The notes under the pieces are model-generated. The model had not been told where the DNA came from. It searched no databases and was given only the letters and a program-made list of their open reading frames with translations. Positions 7,870 to 16,210 of a stretch of DNA of 64,000 bases are shown in pieces (position 1 is the stretch's first letter; every line of letters begins with the position of its first letter). Source of the DNA: RYN-230 sp963834515. Lineage in GTDB: Bacteria; Actinomycetota; Actinomycetes; Streptosporangiales; Streptosporangiaceae. A program made the position numbers and the translations under genes. The stretch lies in NCBI GenBank assembly GCA_963834515.1, contig CAWICB010000007.1:1736001-1800000 (forward strand), in the 5' to 3' direction.

Positions 7870-8455
7870 GCCGGACGGCAGCCGGGCGCCGCGATGCCCC
7901 GGCCCGGTGATCGATGTCAGCCAGGGCTGGCGGACCGGGCGGCTCGGACTCGAACCGCTGCTGGCCGCGCACGCCGCCGAGCTGGCGCCGGCCCTGGACG
8001 ACCCGGCGCTGCACGCGTTCACCGGGGGCGCGCCGCTGGACGAAGCCGCGCTGGCCGCGCGCTACGCCAGGCTGGCGCAGCGCCGGTCACCGGACGGCAG
8101 TCAGCAGTGGGGGAACTGGGTGATCCGCGTCCGCGCGACCCGGCGGGCGGCGGGCACGGTGCAGGCCACACTGCCGGCCGGCGGCCCGGCGGCTGGCCCG
8201 GCCGAGGTGGCGTGGGTGGTGGCCCGGGACGTACAGGGCCGGGGCTACGCCAGCGAGGCCGCCCGCAGCCTGGTCGGCCGGCTGCGCGCAGCCGGGTGGC
8301 CGGTGCTGGCCCATATCCATCCTGGGCACCTGGCCTCGCAGCGGGTGGCCGCGGCCGCCGGGCTGTCGCCGACCAGCGACGTGCACGACGGTGAAATCTG
8401 CTGGATTACTCAGCCTGGGCGGCTGCCCCCAGCGGGCGGAACCGGCCATAGTTAG
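7835..8455 (+). CDS. GNAT acetyltransferase (RimJ/RimL-like)
   Basis: The 206-aa frame carries a GNAT fold: TGRLGLEPLLAAHAAEL at the N-terminus, the acetyl-CoA-binding loop VARDVQGRGYASEAARSLV, and a C-terminal AHIHPGHLASQRVAAAAGL helix typical of Acetyltransf_3 members. It likely acetylates an amino group on a small molecule or protein; the substrate is unknown. The true start may be the GTG at 7907 (VIDVSQGW), because the upstream 24 residues are low-complexity and overlap the previous gene. Confidence 0.75.
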   Translation: MGPPGTPAAPREPDGSRAPRCPGPVIDVSQGWRTGRLGLEPLLAAHAAELAPALDDPALHAFTGGAPLDEAALAARYARLAQRRSPDGSQQWGNWVIRVRATRRAAGTVQATLPAGGPAAGPAEVAWVVARDVQGRGYASEAARSLVGRLRAAGWPVLAHIHPGHLASQRVAAAAGLSPTSDVHDGEICWITQPGRLPPAGGTGHS

Positions 8456-8487
8456 GGCGTCAGCACAGACCCAGCCGAGGGGGCAGC

Positions 8488-10122
8488 ATGGCGGGCCCGA
8501 TGCGGATTCCGGGGTTCCGGCGGCCCGCAGCCGGCCGTTCGCCGGGCGCCGATCCAGCCGGGTCCGGGTCGGCCGGGGCCGGGTCACCGGGGGCCAATAG
8601 CGCGGCGGCCAGCACCGGGCCGGCCGAATTGCCCCCCGTACCGCCCATCGACCGGCGGCCGGTCATTGTGGGCGCCGTTGTCTTCGCCGTTGAGATGGCA
8701 TTGTCCGCCCGCTACGGATTTCACCGCGACGAGCTGTACTTCCTGGACTGTGCCCGGCACCTGGAAGCCAGTTACGTGGACCAGCCGGTGTTCACGCCGC
8801 TGCTGGCCTGGGTGTCACTGAAACTGTTCGGCGTGTCCCTGCCCGGGCTGCGGGTGTGGCCCGCGCTCGCCGCGTGGGCCACCGTGATCGTGGCCGGGCT
8901 GATCGCACACGAGTTCGGCGGCGGCCGGCGGGCCCAGCTGCTGGCCGCGATCGCCACCGCCACCATGCCGGCCGTGCTGGCCATCGACCACCTGGCCGGG
9001 CCGACCGCGTTCGACGTGCTGGCCTGGGCCGGGCTGGCCCTGGTGGTGGCCCGGATCGGGCGGACCGGCGACTCCCGCTGGTGGCTGGCGGGCGGTGTGG
9101 TCCTCGGCCTGGGGCTGGCCAACAAGCACAGCGTGGGTTTTTTCGGCCTGGCGGTGTTCATCGGCGCGTTGCTGTCCGGCGGCCACCGGCTGGTGCTGAA
9201 CCGGTGGTTCGCGGCGGGCGTCCTGATCGCCGCCCTGTTCACCATTCCCGACCTCTGGTGGCAGGCGCAGCACCAATGGGCCACGATCGCCATGACCCGC
9301 CAGCTCAACCAGGAGAACGGCGGCCTCGGCAACATCCCGAGCTGGATCTTCGGCCAGCTCATCATGTCCGCGGTGGCGCTGATCTGGGTGTGGCTGGCCG
9401 GGCTGCGCTTCCTGTGGCGGTCCGGGCGGCCGCTGTGGCGGGCGCTGGCCTGGGCCTACGGCCTGCTGTTCGTGTTCTTCATGCTGACCACCGGCTCGAA
9501 GATCTACTACCTGGCCGGGGCGTACGTCTACCTACTGGCCGCGGGCGCGGTGGCCATCGACGGCTGGCTGGCCGCCAAGCCGCATCGGCTGCGCGACGTG
9601 CTCATCGCCACCGGGATCACCACCGTGGTGGCGCTGCCGCTCACGCTGCCGGTGCTCCCGGCGGGCAGCATCGGCTGGACGTACCCGGTCAACCAGGAGC
9701 TGGGCGAGTCCATCGGCTGGCCGCAGCTGGTCAGCACGGTCCGTGGCGTGTGGCTGTCGCTGCCGCCGCAGCAGCGGGCCGGCGCGGTCATCTTCACCGC
9801 GGAGTACGGCGAGGCCGGGGCGATCAACGAGCTGGGCCGGGGCACCGGCCTGCCCACCGCGGTGAGCGGGCACAACACGCTCTGGTGGTGGGGACCGGGC
9901 CGGCCGCGGGCCAGCACGGTGGTGGCGGCCGCACCGGGGCCGATGGACGTCACGGGCTACGGCAGCTACCTGCGGCAGTTCTTCACCAGCGTCCGGGTGG
10001 CGGCCACGCTGTCCAACCCGTACCACATCCACAACCAGGAGTGGGGTGGTCACGTGTACGTGTGCACCGGGCCCCGGCATCCGTGGGCCCAGATGTGGCC
10101 CCGGCTGCGGCACTACTCGTGA
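8488..10122 (+). CDS. GT39/ArnT-like membrane glycosyltransferase
   Basis: This 544-aa polytopic membrane protein begins with a Pro/Gly/Ala-rich cytoplasmic stretch (about 50 residues). Around ten hydrophobic segments follow. The first extracytoplasmic loop contains FHRDELYFLDCARHLEASYVD, where the Asp-Glu matches the catalytic acidic motif of the PMT_2 family. The enzyme would use a polyprenyl-phosphate sugar to glycosylate an acceptor on the outer face of the membrane. A GAGGGGG ribosome binding site precedes ATG 8488. It stands alone, downstream of the GNAT gene in the same direction. Confidence 0.8.
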   Translation: MAGPMRIPGFRRPAAGRSPGADPAGSGSAGAGSPGANSAAASTGPAELPPVPPIDRRPVIVGAVVFAVEMALSARYGFHRDELYFLDCARHLEASYVDQPVFTPLLAWVSLKLFGVSLPGLRVWPALAAWATVIVAGLIAHEFGGGRRAQLLAAIATATMPAVLAIDHLAGPTAFDVLAWAGLALVVARIGRTGDSRWWLAGGVVLGLGLANKHSVGFFGLAVFIGALLSGGHRLVLNRWFAAGVLIAALFTIPDLWWQAQHQWATIAMTRQLNQENGGLGNIPSWIFGQLIMSAVALIWVWLAGLRFLWRSGRPLWRALAWAYGLLFVFFMLTTGSKIYYLAGAYVYLLAAGAVAIDGWLAAKPHRLRDVLIATGITTVVALPLTLPVLPAGSIGWTYPVNQELGESIGWPQLVSTVRGVWLSLPPQQRAGAVIFTAEYGEAGAINELGRGTGLPTAVSGHNTLWWWGPGRPRASTVVAAAPGPMDVTGYGSYLRQFFTSVRVAATLSNPYHIHNQEWGGHVYVCTGPRHPWAQMWPRLRHYS

Positions 10123-10157
10123 CCGCAGGCACGTGGACCAGCCGCCAGCGGGGCAGA

Positions 10158-10634
10158 TCAGGCGATCTTGCGGGCCCCGGAGCCGGGCACCGGCGTGACC
10201 TCGCGGGCTGACTCCAGCACATGCCCGGCCTCGCAGGCCAGCTGCAGGTGGATGGGCTCGCCGCAGTCCCGGTGCCGCAGCTCGACCTGCGGGCCGGCCG
10301 GGCCGACCGCGTGCTGGTTGCCCCATTCCAGCAGCGCCACCAGCACCGGGTACAGCTCCAGGCCCTTGCTGGTCAGCCGGTACTCCCAGCGGGTGCGCTG
10401 ACCAGAGTCCTGGTAGCGGACCTTGCGCAGCAGGTCTTCGCGGACCAGGCGGGCCAGCCGGTCGCTGAGTACCTGCCGCGGCATCCCGGTCCGGCGCCGC
10501 ATGTCGTCAAACCGGTGCACGCCGTTGAACGCCTCCCGGAGCACGAGAAACGTTGACCGCTCGCCGATGATCGCCACCGTGGCGCCGATGGCGCAGTTGG
10601 CTGAGTCGTAGTCCAGGATCCAGGGCCGTCCCAT
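10158..10634 (-). CDS. HxlR-family transcriptional regulator
   Basis: This 158-aa protein has the HxlR signature: an early Cys (SANCAIG), then IIGERSTFLVLREAFNGVHRF and MPRQVLSDRLARLVREDLL, with a wing containing EYRLTSKGLELYPVLVAL. A 45-residue C-terminal extension with HRDCGEPIHLQLACEAGH adds two more cysteines. HxlR proteins are dimeric redox- or aldehyde-responsive regulators that usually control a divergent gene. Here the divergent gene encodes a GNAT protein, and a long inverted repeat lies between them. It is probably transcribed from a leaderless promoter. Confidence 0.85.
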   Translation of the reverse strand: MGRPWILDYDSANCAIGATVAIIGERSTFLVLREAFNGVHRFDDMRRRTGMPRQVLSDRLARLVREDLLRKVRYQDSGQRTRWEYRLTSKGLELYPVLVALLEWGNQHAVGPAGPQVELRHRDCGEPIHLQLACEAGHVLESAREVTPVPGSGARKIA

Positions 10635-10640
10635 GATCGT

Positions 10641-10669
10641 ATGCTAAGTCCGGTTGACAGACTCAGCAA
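10641..10669 (-). promoter_or_regulatory. Leaderless promoter of the HxlR gene
   Basis: On the minus strand TTGCTG (10669-10664) and TAGCAT (10646-10641) are 17 bp apart, and the ATG follows six bases after the -10. The -35 lies inside one arm of the inverted repeat, which suits autorepression. Confidence 0.5.
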
Positions 10670-10691
10670 TCCGGGCGCAAGCTGAGTCTGT
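10657..10691. promoter_or_regulatory. Inverted repeat, probable HxlR operator
   Basis: ACAGACTCAGC (10657-10667) and GCTGAGTCTGT (10681-10691) are perfect 11-bp arms with a 13-bp spacer, between the divergent HxlR and GNAT genes. One arm covers the HxlR -35 and the other covers the GTG start of the GNAT gene, so it could act as an operator for both. Confidence 0.6.
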
Positions 10692-11247
10692 GAGCCGAAC
10701 CCAGGGGCATCAGCTGGCCGGCCGCCCCGCCGCTACCATCCGGCCCCCTGCCGCGGCCGACCTGGCGGCGCTCAGCGCCTTCTTCGCCGGGCTGTCGCTG
10801 GAGTCCCGGGTGCGGAGGTTCTTCGCCCCGGTCACGCCGGGCCCGGCCCTGCTGAACCGGCTGTGCGGCACGGCCGGCCCGGCCGATGTGCTGGTCGCCG
10901 TCCGGGGTGGGGTGATCATCGGGCACGCCATGGCCGTGGACCAGGGCCGCCCGGAGGGTGGCCGGGTCACCGACTTCGGGGTGGTGGTGGCCGACGCCTG
11001 GCAGGGCCGGGGCGTGGGCGCCGCCCTGGTCCGTGCGCTGCTCAGCCGGGCCCGGGCCCGCGGCGTGACCGAGGTCAGCATGGACGTGCTGCCCAGCAAC
11101 CGGGCCGTGCTGGCCATGATCACCGGCCACTGGGCGGCCGCGCGCACCGGCCGGTCCGCGGACAGCGTGACCGTCCAGATCCCGCTTCTCCCCCACCATG
11201 CGCAACGCCAGCTGGCCCGTCCGGCCGCCAGCCACCGCGCGGCCTGA
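10690..11247 (+). CDS. GNAT acetyltransferase
   Basis: From a GTG at 10690 this gives 185 residues. It contains a GNAT domain with IRPPAAADLAALSAFFAGLS, ESRVRRFFAP (a pattern seen in GNATs related to protein acetyltransferase Pat), the acetyl-CoA loop VVVADAWQGRGVGAALVRALL, and EVSMDVLPSNRAVLAMI. Substrate is unknown. A TTG at 10654 would add 12 residues but coincides with the divergent promoter region. The gene is divergent from the HxlR regulator and is its likely target. Confidence 0.75.
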   Translation: MSRTQGHQLAGRPAATIRPPAAADLAALSAFFAGLSLESRVRRFFAPVTPGPALLNRLCGTAGPADVLVAVRGGVIIGHAMAVDQGRPEGGRVTDFGVVVADAWQGRGVGAALVRALLSRARARGVTEVSMDVLPSNRAVLAMITGHWAAARTGRSADSVTVQIPLLPHHAQRQLARPAASHRAA

Positions 11248-11359
11248 CCGCGCCGGGCCGGGAAGGGCCGCCGGGCAGCCCGCGGACCAGGTAATCGCGG
11301 GCCTGCCGGATGGCCGGCTGGACGGGTAACCGCGGCCCGGTGAGCCGACACTAACCAGT

Positions 11360-12952
11360 GTGGAAGACGGTGACCTGGTCCGGCGGGCGCGCACCGGCGA
11401 CACAGCCGCGTTCCGGCTGCTGGTGGAGCGGCACCGGGCCGCGGCCCGGGCCCGCGCGGCGCGGCTGTGCGCCCGGCCGGATGACGTGGACGACGTGCTG
11501 CAGGAAGCGTTCCTGCAGGCGTTCGTGGCCCTGGACCGGCTGCGTGACCCGGACCGGTTCGGTGCCTGGCTGGCCGGCATCGTGCGCAACGTGCAGCGCG
11601 CGGCGGCTCGCCGCGCCCCGGAGGTGCTGCTGGCGGACTGGCCGGAAGCGCTGCACCCGGCGTCGGCCCAGGGCCTGCCGTCCGCGGACGACCTGGACCG
11701 GGCCGAGGCGCTGGGGGCCGCGGTGGCGGCGCTGCCGGCCGGGCAGCGGCGTGCGGTGCAGCAGTACTACTACGCCGACCGGCCGGCCGCCCAGATCGCC
11801 GGATCGCCGGGCGCGGCCAAGGCCAGCCTGCACAAGGCCCGCCGCCGGCTTCGCCAGCACATCACCGTGCACCGCCCCGATCTCATCCCCGCCGTGTCCG
11901 GGAGGGCCGCCATGACCACCGTCCGCATCGCGCATGCCGAGCCCCGCTTCGACACCCGGCTGGACGGGTCGGAAGCGATCCGGCACATCCTCGTCGTGCT
12001 GGCCGACGACCCCGGGCACCGGGCCATGGGGCTGTGGCTGCGCACCCGGCACGGCTTGGCGCTGTGGCGGGCGCTGGAGCAGCACCCGGCCGGCGCCGGG
12101 CAGGACCGGCCGCCGCGGCCGGCTGGGGCCGGGTATCTGCGGGTCCGCGAGTTCGGCCCCGAGGACCTGGCCATCCGGCTGCTGGCCGCGGTCAGCGGCA
12201 CGGTGACCGGGGTGGACATCGACGAGGTCGGCCCGAACCTGCTGGCCGCGCACGTCGGCGTGTCCAGCCCGGCCGGCCGTCAGCAGGTGGCCGCGGACCC
12301 GGGCAGCGCGCTGGCCCTGGCCGTCACGCTGGCCGTGCCAGTCCGGGTGGCCAGCGACCTGATGGACCGGCTGGCCGTCCCGGTCAGCGACGGCGACCTG
12401 CTCACCCCGTTCCTGAACCGGACGCCAGCTCGCCCGTCCGGGCCACGCTCCGGACCGCGGAACCTGTCCTTCGCGGGCGGCCTGGACGGCTGGACCGTAG
12501 GTGGCAGCGCCCGCGCCGAGGTGACCGGCGCGCACTGGGACGACTACGCAGTGACCGCCACGGAGGGCACGGCCACCCTGTCGGCCACAGTCCCGGATCC
12601 GTACGGGGATGTCTTCCTGGGCCAGGAATTCCTGGCCGACGACTTCCGCGGCGGCGTGGTGACGCTGCGCGCGGAGGTACGCGCGCAGGATGTGGCCGGC
12701 CACGCCGAGCTGAGCGTGCAGGTCGTCAGCCGGCCCGGCGACCACGGCCCGGCTGCTGGCCCCTGGCCCCGGCCGGGGCCCCAGCGCGGCACGGAGCAGC
12801 GGGGCGAGACCATCACCGGCAGCCAGGACCGGGCCAGCTATGAGCTCAGCGTGCCGGTCCCGGGCGACGCCGAGCACCTGGGGTTCGAGCTCACCCTGGC
12901 CGGCCCGGGCCAGGCCGGGCTGCGCAACGTGTCCTTCAGCAGCGGCGGGTAA
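11360..12952 (+). CDS. ECF sigma factor fused to DUF151-like and jelly-roll domains
   Basis: This 530-aa protein starts with an ECF sigma factor: region 2 at about residues 5-75 (DDVDDVLQEAFLQAFVALDRL, split in reading) and region 4 at about 105-165 (LPAGQRRAVQQYYYADRPAAQIA). Residues about 208-340 resemble the DUF151/bifunctional-nuclease fold (LVVLADDPGHRAMGLWL and DPGSALALAVTLAVPVRVAS). Residues 368-530 form a beta-rich carbohydrate-binding-like jelly roll (NLSFAGGLDGWTVGGS and DAEHLGFELTLAGPGQAGLR). No anti-sigma gene is adjacent, so the C-terminal domains may regulate sigma activity themselves. The start is GTG 11360. The 3' end overlaps the convergent XRE gene by 17 bp. Confidence 0.75.
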   Translation: MEDGDLVRRARTGDTAAFRLLVERHRAAARARAARLCARPDDVDDVLQEAFLQAFVALDRLRDPDRFGAWLAGIVRNVQRAAARRAPEVLLADWPEALHPASAQGLPSADDLDRAEALGAAVAALPAGQRRAVQQYYYADRPAAQIAGSPGAAKASLHKARRRLRQHITVHRPDLIPAVSGRAAMTTVRIAHAEPRFDTRLDGSEAIRHILVVLADDPGHRAMGLWLRTRHGLALWRALEQHPAGAGQDRPPRPAGAGYLRVREFGPEDLAIRLLAAVSGTVTGVDIDEVGPNLLAAHVGVSSPAGRQQVAADPGSALALAVTLAVPVRVASDLMDRLAVPVSDGDLLTPFLNRTPARPSGPRSGPRNLSFAGGLDGWTVGGSARAEVTGAHWDDYAVTATEGTATLSATVPDPYGDVFLGQEFLADDFRGGVVTLRAEVRAQDVAGHAELSVQVVSRPGDHGPAAGPWPRPGPQRGTEQRGETITGSQDRASYELSVPVPGDAEHLGFELTLAGPGQAGLRNVSFSSGG

Positions 12953-13787
12953 GCGGCAGCCGGGCCGCGGTGTCCGCGTCCTGCGGGCTGTACACCGAGA
13001 TCCGCAGCCCGGGCCGCGCCGACACCTCGTATTCGGTCCGGGTGAACGTCATCAGCCCAGCTACCGGGTGGCGGAACCGGAGCGTGCGCTCAGCTGGCCC
13101 GGCCACCTCGTGCCGCTCCCAGATCTCAGCGAACTCGGGGCTGAGCGCGGCCAGCCGGCGGATGTTCTCATCCCACTCGGGGTCGCCGACGTGCTTGGCG
13201 TACGCGGCGCGCAGCCGCGCGATCAGATGCGGGATCTCCTCGGCGTAGTTGAGCAGCAGGTCCGGCGCCCGCGGCTCGGTCACCGCGCACCACAGCAGGT
13301 TCCTGTGGATGCAGGGCAGCGAGTGCCAGTCCCAGAACATCTCCTCGTGGGCGTCGTTGGAGTCGAGGACGTCAAACCGCTCGTTGACCAGCACCGCGGG
13401 GAACGGGTCGAGCGCACGCAGCACCTGGGCCGCCGGGCCGGGCACGTCATACGTCCCCGCCTGGGGGCGCACCGGTATGGCCTCGGCCAGCCAGTACAGA
13501 TGCCAGCGGGCCGCCGCATCGAGGCGGAGCACGCGGGCCACCGCGTCCAGCACCTGGGCGCTGGCGTTGATCGGCCGGCCCTGCTCCAGCCACGTATACC
13601 AGCTCACCCCCACGCCGGCCAGCAGCGCGACCTCCTCCCGCCGCAGCCCCGGCGTGCGGCGGCGAGGGCCGGGCGGCAGCCCGGCGTCGGCCGGGCTCAG
13701 CTGGGCCCGGCGGGTCTTCAGGAAGCTGCCGAGCTCGGCCCGGCGGGATTTCTCGGTGCCGCTGGCTGGCTGCGGGGAAACCACCAC
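12936..13787 (-). CDS. XRE-family regulator with MmyB-like ligand-binding domain
   Basis: This 283-aa protein has an N-terminal HTH (ELGSFLKTRRAQLSP, TPGLRREEVALLAGVGVSWY and YTWLEQGR) and a PAS-like MmyB domain (PAVLVNERFDVLDSN, EEMFWDWHS, and near the end FRHPVAGLMTFTRTEYEV). This architecture is very common in Streptomyces-like genomes. Such regulators usually control a neighbouring reductase or dehydrogenase; here no clear target adjoins. Start GTG 13787 is used; a 14-bp dyad sits ten bases upstream. Confidence 0.85.
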   Translation of the reverse strand: MVVSPQPASGTEKSRRAELGSFLKTRRAQLSPADAGLPPGPRRRTPGLRREEVALLAGVGVSWYTWLEQGRPINASAQVLDAVARVLRLDAAARWHLYWLAEAIPVRPQAGTYDVPGPAAQVLRALDPFPAVLVNERFDVLDSNDAHEEMFWDWHSLPCIHRNLLWCAVTEPRAPDLLLNYAEEIPHLIARLRAAYAKHVGDPEWDENIRRLAALSPEFAEIWERHEVAGPAERTLRFRHPVAGLMTFTRTEYEVSARPGLRISVYSPQDADTAARLPLTRRC

Positions 13788-13796
13788 CCCACCGTC

Positions 13797-13810
13797 TCAG
13801 ACGGGTCTGA
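13797..13810. promoter_or_regulatory. Dyad TCAGAC-GG-GTCTGA upstream of XRE gene
   Basis: Perfect 6-bp arms around GG lie ten bases before the XRE start codon. This could be an autoregulatory operator. Confidence 0.4.
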
Positions 13811-13909
13811 CAAAACCGCGCCGGCCGCGCGCCACGGCCGGCCGGGGACGTTACGCTGGACGGGCCGGCCTGGACCGTGGCCCGGACGATGATCAGCCTG
13901 GGGTGAGCC

Positions 13910-14152
13910 GTGGCGCCCATGATGTACGCCCGCATGCTGGCGTCGGTGGCGGACCGCGACCGGGCGATCAGGATCCTGCAGGAGTCGTTCGCCGAGGGCA
14001 GGCTGAGCCGGGACGAACTGGACCAGCGGCTCGGCCGGGCGCTCCGGTCGCGCGACTTCCCGGAACTGCTGGCCCTGACCGCCGACCTGCCCGCCGCCCC
14101 GCTGGCCAGGCTGCCCGCCCACCGCGCCACACCGCGCCGGGCGCATGGCTGA
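13910..14152 (+). CDS. DUF1707 (SHOCT-like) domain protein, 80 aa
   Basis: Nearly the whole protein is one DUF1707 unit: VADRDRAIRILQESFAEG, then RLSRDELDQRLGRALRSRDF and PELLALTADLPA. DUF1707 is a short helical domain found at the N-terminus of actinobacterial membrane proteins and as free-standing proteins; its function is unknown. It matches the C-terminal domain of the regulator at 188-940. GTG 13910 is used; ATGs at 13919 and 13922 are possible. Confidence 0.65.
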   Translation: MAPMMYARMLASVADRDRAIRILQESFAEGRLSRDELDQRLGRALRSRDFPELLALTADLPAAPLARLPAHRATPRRAHG

Positions 14153-14161
14153 CCGGCGGCG

Positions 14162-14554
14162 TCAGGTCTCTAGCCCGCGGGGATCAGCCGGGACGTCGAC
14201 GGCGTGCTGCTGGAGCACGGCCAGCGGGACGAGGTGCAGCACCGCTTCGTGGGTGGCGGCCAGCACCACGGGTGCGGCGGCGCCGTCCTGGTGCGCGCGG
14301 AGCCAGTTCCGCGCGGTCACGCACCAGCGGTCGCCGGGCACCAGCCCGGGGAAGCGGAACTGCGGCGCCGGCGTGGTCAGGTCGTTGCCGATCCCGCGCT
14401 GGTGGGCCAGGAACTCCGCCGTCACGACCGCGCAGATGGTGTGGCTGCCCACGTCTTCCGGCCCCGTGTTACAGCAGCCGTCGCGGTAGAAGCCGGTGAC
14501 CGGGTCGGTACCGCACGGCTCCAGTTCCCCGCCCAGCACGTTGCGATCAGCCAT
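14162..14554 (-). CDS. DUF2237 family protein
   Basis: This 130-aa protein matches the DUF2237 pattern: NVLGGELEPCGTDPVTGFYRDG, then CCNTGPEDVGSHTICAVVT (split across the motif), EFLAHQRGIGNDLTTP and GDRWCVTARNWLRA. Function is unknown. The start at ATG 14554 is chosen because the conserved NVLGG block begins immediately after it. The gene lies 17 bp downstream of the CBS-domain gene in the same direction, so the two are probably co-transcribed. Confidence 0.8.
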   Translation of the reverse strand: MADRNVLGGELEPCGTDPVTGFYRDGCCNTGPEDVGSHTICAVVTAEFLAHQRGIGNDLTTPAPQFRFPGLVPGDRWCVTARNWLRAHQDGAAAPVVLAATHEAVLHLVPLAVLQQHAVDVPADPRGLET

Positions 14555-14571
14555 CGCGCAGCGTCCCGGGC

Positions 14572-15015
14572 CTAGTCGTCGTCCGGGCCGAGCAGGGCGC
14601 GGCACACGTCGGTGATGTTGACCATCCCGATCAGCCCGCTGTCGCCGACCACGGGCAGGTGCCGGAAATGGCCGGCGGTCATGACCCGGGCCGCGTTCCG
14701 GATGCTGGCGGCCGCGCTGATCGTGGTGGGTTTCGAGGTCATCAGGTCATGGACCCGGACGTCGTTCACGTTCTTGCCGTCCGCCACCACGCGGGCGATG
14801 TCCGCCTCGGTGATGATGCCAACCGGCTCAGCCGACTGCGGGTCCACGACCATGAGGGCGGTGGCGCCCGCGTGCTTCATCAGGTACGCGGCCGCTGCCA
14901 CGTGGTCGCCCTGCTCCACCATGGTCACCGGGGGATGCATCACGTCCGCCACCGAACCCGGCGCGGGGTGCTCAGGCGGCTTCGGCGCAGCTGCTTCTGT
15001 CATGTTCTGCTCCAT
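14572..15015 (-). CDS. Tandem CBS-domain protein
   Basis: This 147-aa protein has two CBS domains. The first (VADVMHPPVTMVEQGDHV to GIITEADIARVV) and second (VHDLMTSKPTTISAAASI to MVNITDVCRALL) form a Bateman module. Such modules bind adenosyl nucleotides and work as cytoplasmic energy or ligand sensors. ATG 15015 is used; an ATG at 15003 is equally possible. It probably forms an operon with the DUF2237 gene. Confidence 0.85.
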   Translation of the reverse strand: MEQNMTEAAAPKPPEHPAPGSVADVMHPPVTMVEQGDHVAAAAYLMKHAGATALMVVDPQSAEPVGIITEADIARVVADGKNVNDVRVHDLMTSKPTTISAAASIRNAARVMTAGHFRHLPVVGDSGLIGMVNITDVCRALLGPDDD

Positions 15016-15102
15016 TCCCGGCCTAGCGGGATTCCATCGGGCTAGCGCGCAGATTATGCCCGCGGGCCGCCGATGGCCAGCGCCGCAGCCGGGTACAGCT
15101 GG

Positions 15103-16134
15103 TCACGGCGCGGCCAGCACCGCGGCCACCGCGGTTTCCGCTTCGGCGGGTGCGGGCAGCACGGCGGGCACCGCCGGGACCGTGGCCAGCTGCCCGGCGG
15201 CCTGGTACCGGCTGATCAGCCGGGGGTCGATGTAGGCCGCCCGGGCCACGGCCGGCGTGTCACCCAGCCAGCCCGCCACGCCGCGGACACCGGCCGCGAT
15301 GATCTTCTTCTGCTCGCGCTCGGTCCGGGCCGGGCCCGCGTTGGCCAGCAGCAGGGCCATCAGCACGGTGGCGTTCCAGGTGCGGAACTCCTTGGCCGTG
15401 AAGTGCCCGCCCGCATGCGCGGTGATATAGCTGCTCACCTCGTGCGAGCGGAGCGGCTGCCAGCCGGCCCCGTCCTGCCAGCAGAACAGCGGCTGCAGCC
15501 CGTTCGGGCTGCGGGCCAGCGCGCGCACCGTGGGCAGCACCGCCTTGTCGGTGACCATGATCTCCCGGTGCTTGCCTTCCTTGGCCGTGTAGTCGAACAC
15601 CGCGCCGCCGCGGCGCATCCGCACGTGCCGCTTCTCCAGCGTGACCGCCCCGTAGTGGTGATCGAGTTCGGCGTACCGCTCCTCGCCGATGCGGAACAGG
15701 CCGAGATCGATCAGCCGGACGGCGCCGGCCGCCACCCGATCCCGGACCAGGCTGCGCCGCCGCAGATCGTGCACGGTCGCGGCGCGCAGCCCCGGCAGCG
15801 CAGCGGCGAACCGGAGCATGTGCGCGAACTTCTGCTCGTCCCGCTGCTGCCGCCACAGGTCGTGATAGCGGTACTGGGTCCGGCCCCGGCGGTCCACGCC
15901 GGTGGCCTGGATGTGGCCGAGCGGATCCGGCGAGATCCATACGTCCGTCCAGGCCGGCGGAATGCCGAGCGCCGCGATCCGGGCCAGCGTCCCGGCCGCC
16001 GAGATCGGGGCGCCGGAGGGGGCCAGGTACCGGAAGCGGCCCGGGCTGCCCTGGCGGGTGATCCCGGGCCCGTGTGGGTCGCTGCGGGTCAGCCCCGGCA
16101 CCGCCGCGGCCTGATCCGGCTGGCCGCTGCTCAT
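15103..16134 (-). CDS. DNA topoisomerase IB
   Basis: This protein of about 343 residues is of the poxvirus-like bacterial topoisomerase IB family. It has FRYLAPSGAPI, ALGIPPAWTDVWI, YRYHDLWRQQRDEQKF, LEKRHVRMRRGG, FTAKEFRTWNATVL, and the catalytic tyrosine in ARAAYIDPRLI (about residue 301). It relaxes supercoils by transient 3'-phosphotyrosine linkage. ATG 16134 is used; an ATG at 16191 would add 19 non-conserved residues. It stands alone, transcribed toward the CBS gene. Confidence 0.85.
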   Translation of the reverse strand: MSSGQPDQAAAVPGLTRSDPHGPGITRQGSPGRFRYLAPSGAPISAAGTLARIAALGIPPAWTDVWISPDPLGHIQATGVDRRGRTQYRYHDLWRQQRDEQKFAHMLRFAAALPGLRAATVHDLRRRSLVRDRVAAGAVRLIDLGLFRIGEERYAELDHHYGAVTLEKRHVRMRRGGAVFDYTAKEGKHREIMVTDKAVLPTVRALARSPNGLQPLFCWQDGAGWQPLRSHEVSSYITAHAGGHFTAKEFRTWNATVLMALLLANAGPARTEREQKKIIAAGVRGVAGWLGDTPAVARAAYIDPRLISRYQAAGQLATVPAVPAVLPAPAEAETAVAAVLAAP

Positions 16135-16210
16135 CTGGTCTGTGTTCCCGTCTTCATGCCGTCCTATAACAGTTCGCCCCGTGTCACGCATCCACGACCG
16201 CGGCCGGTGG

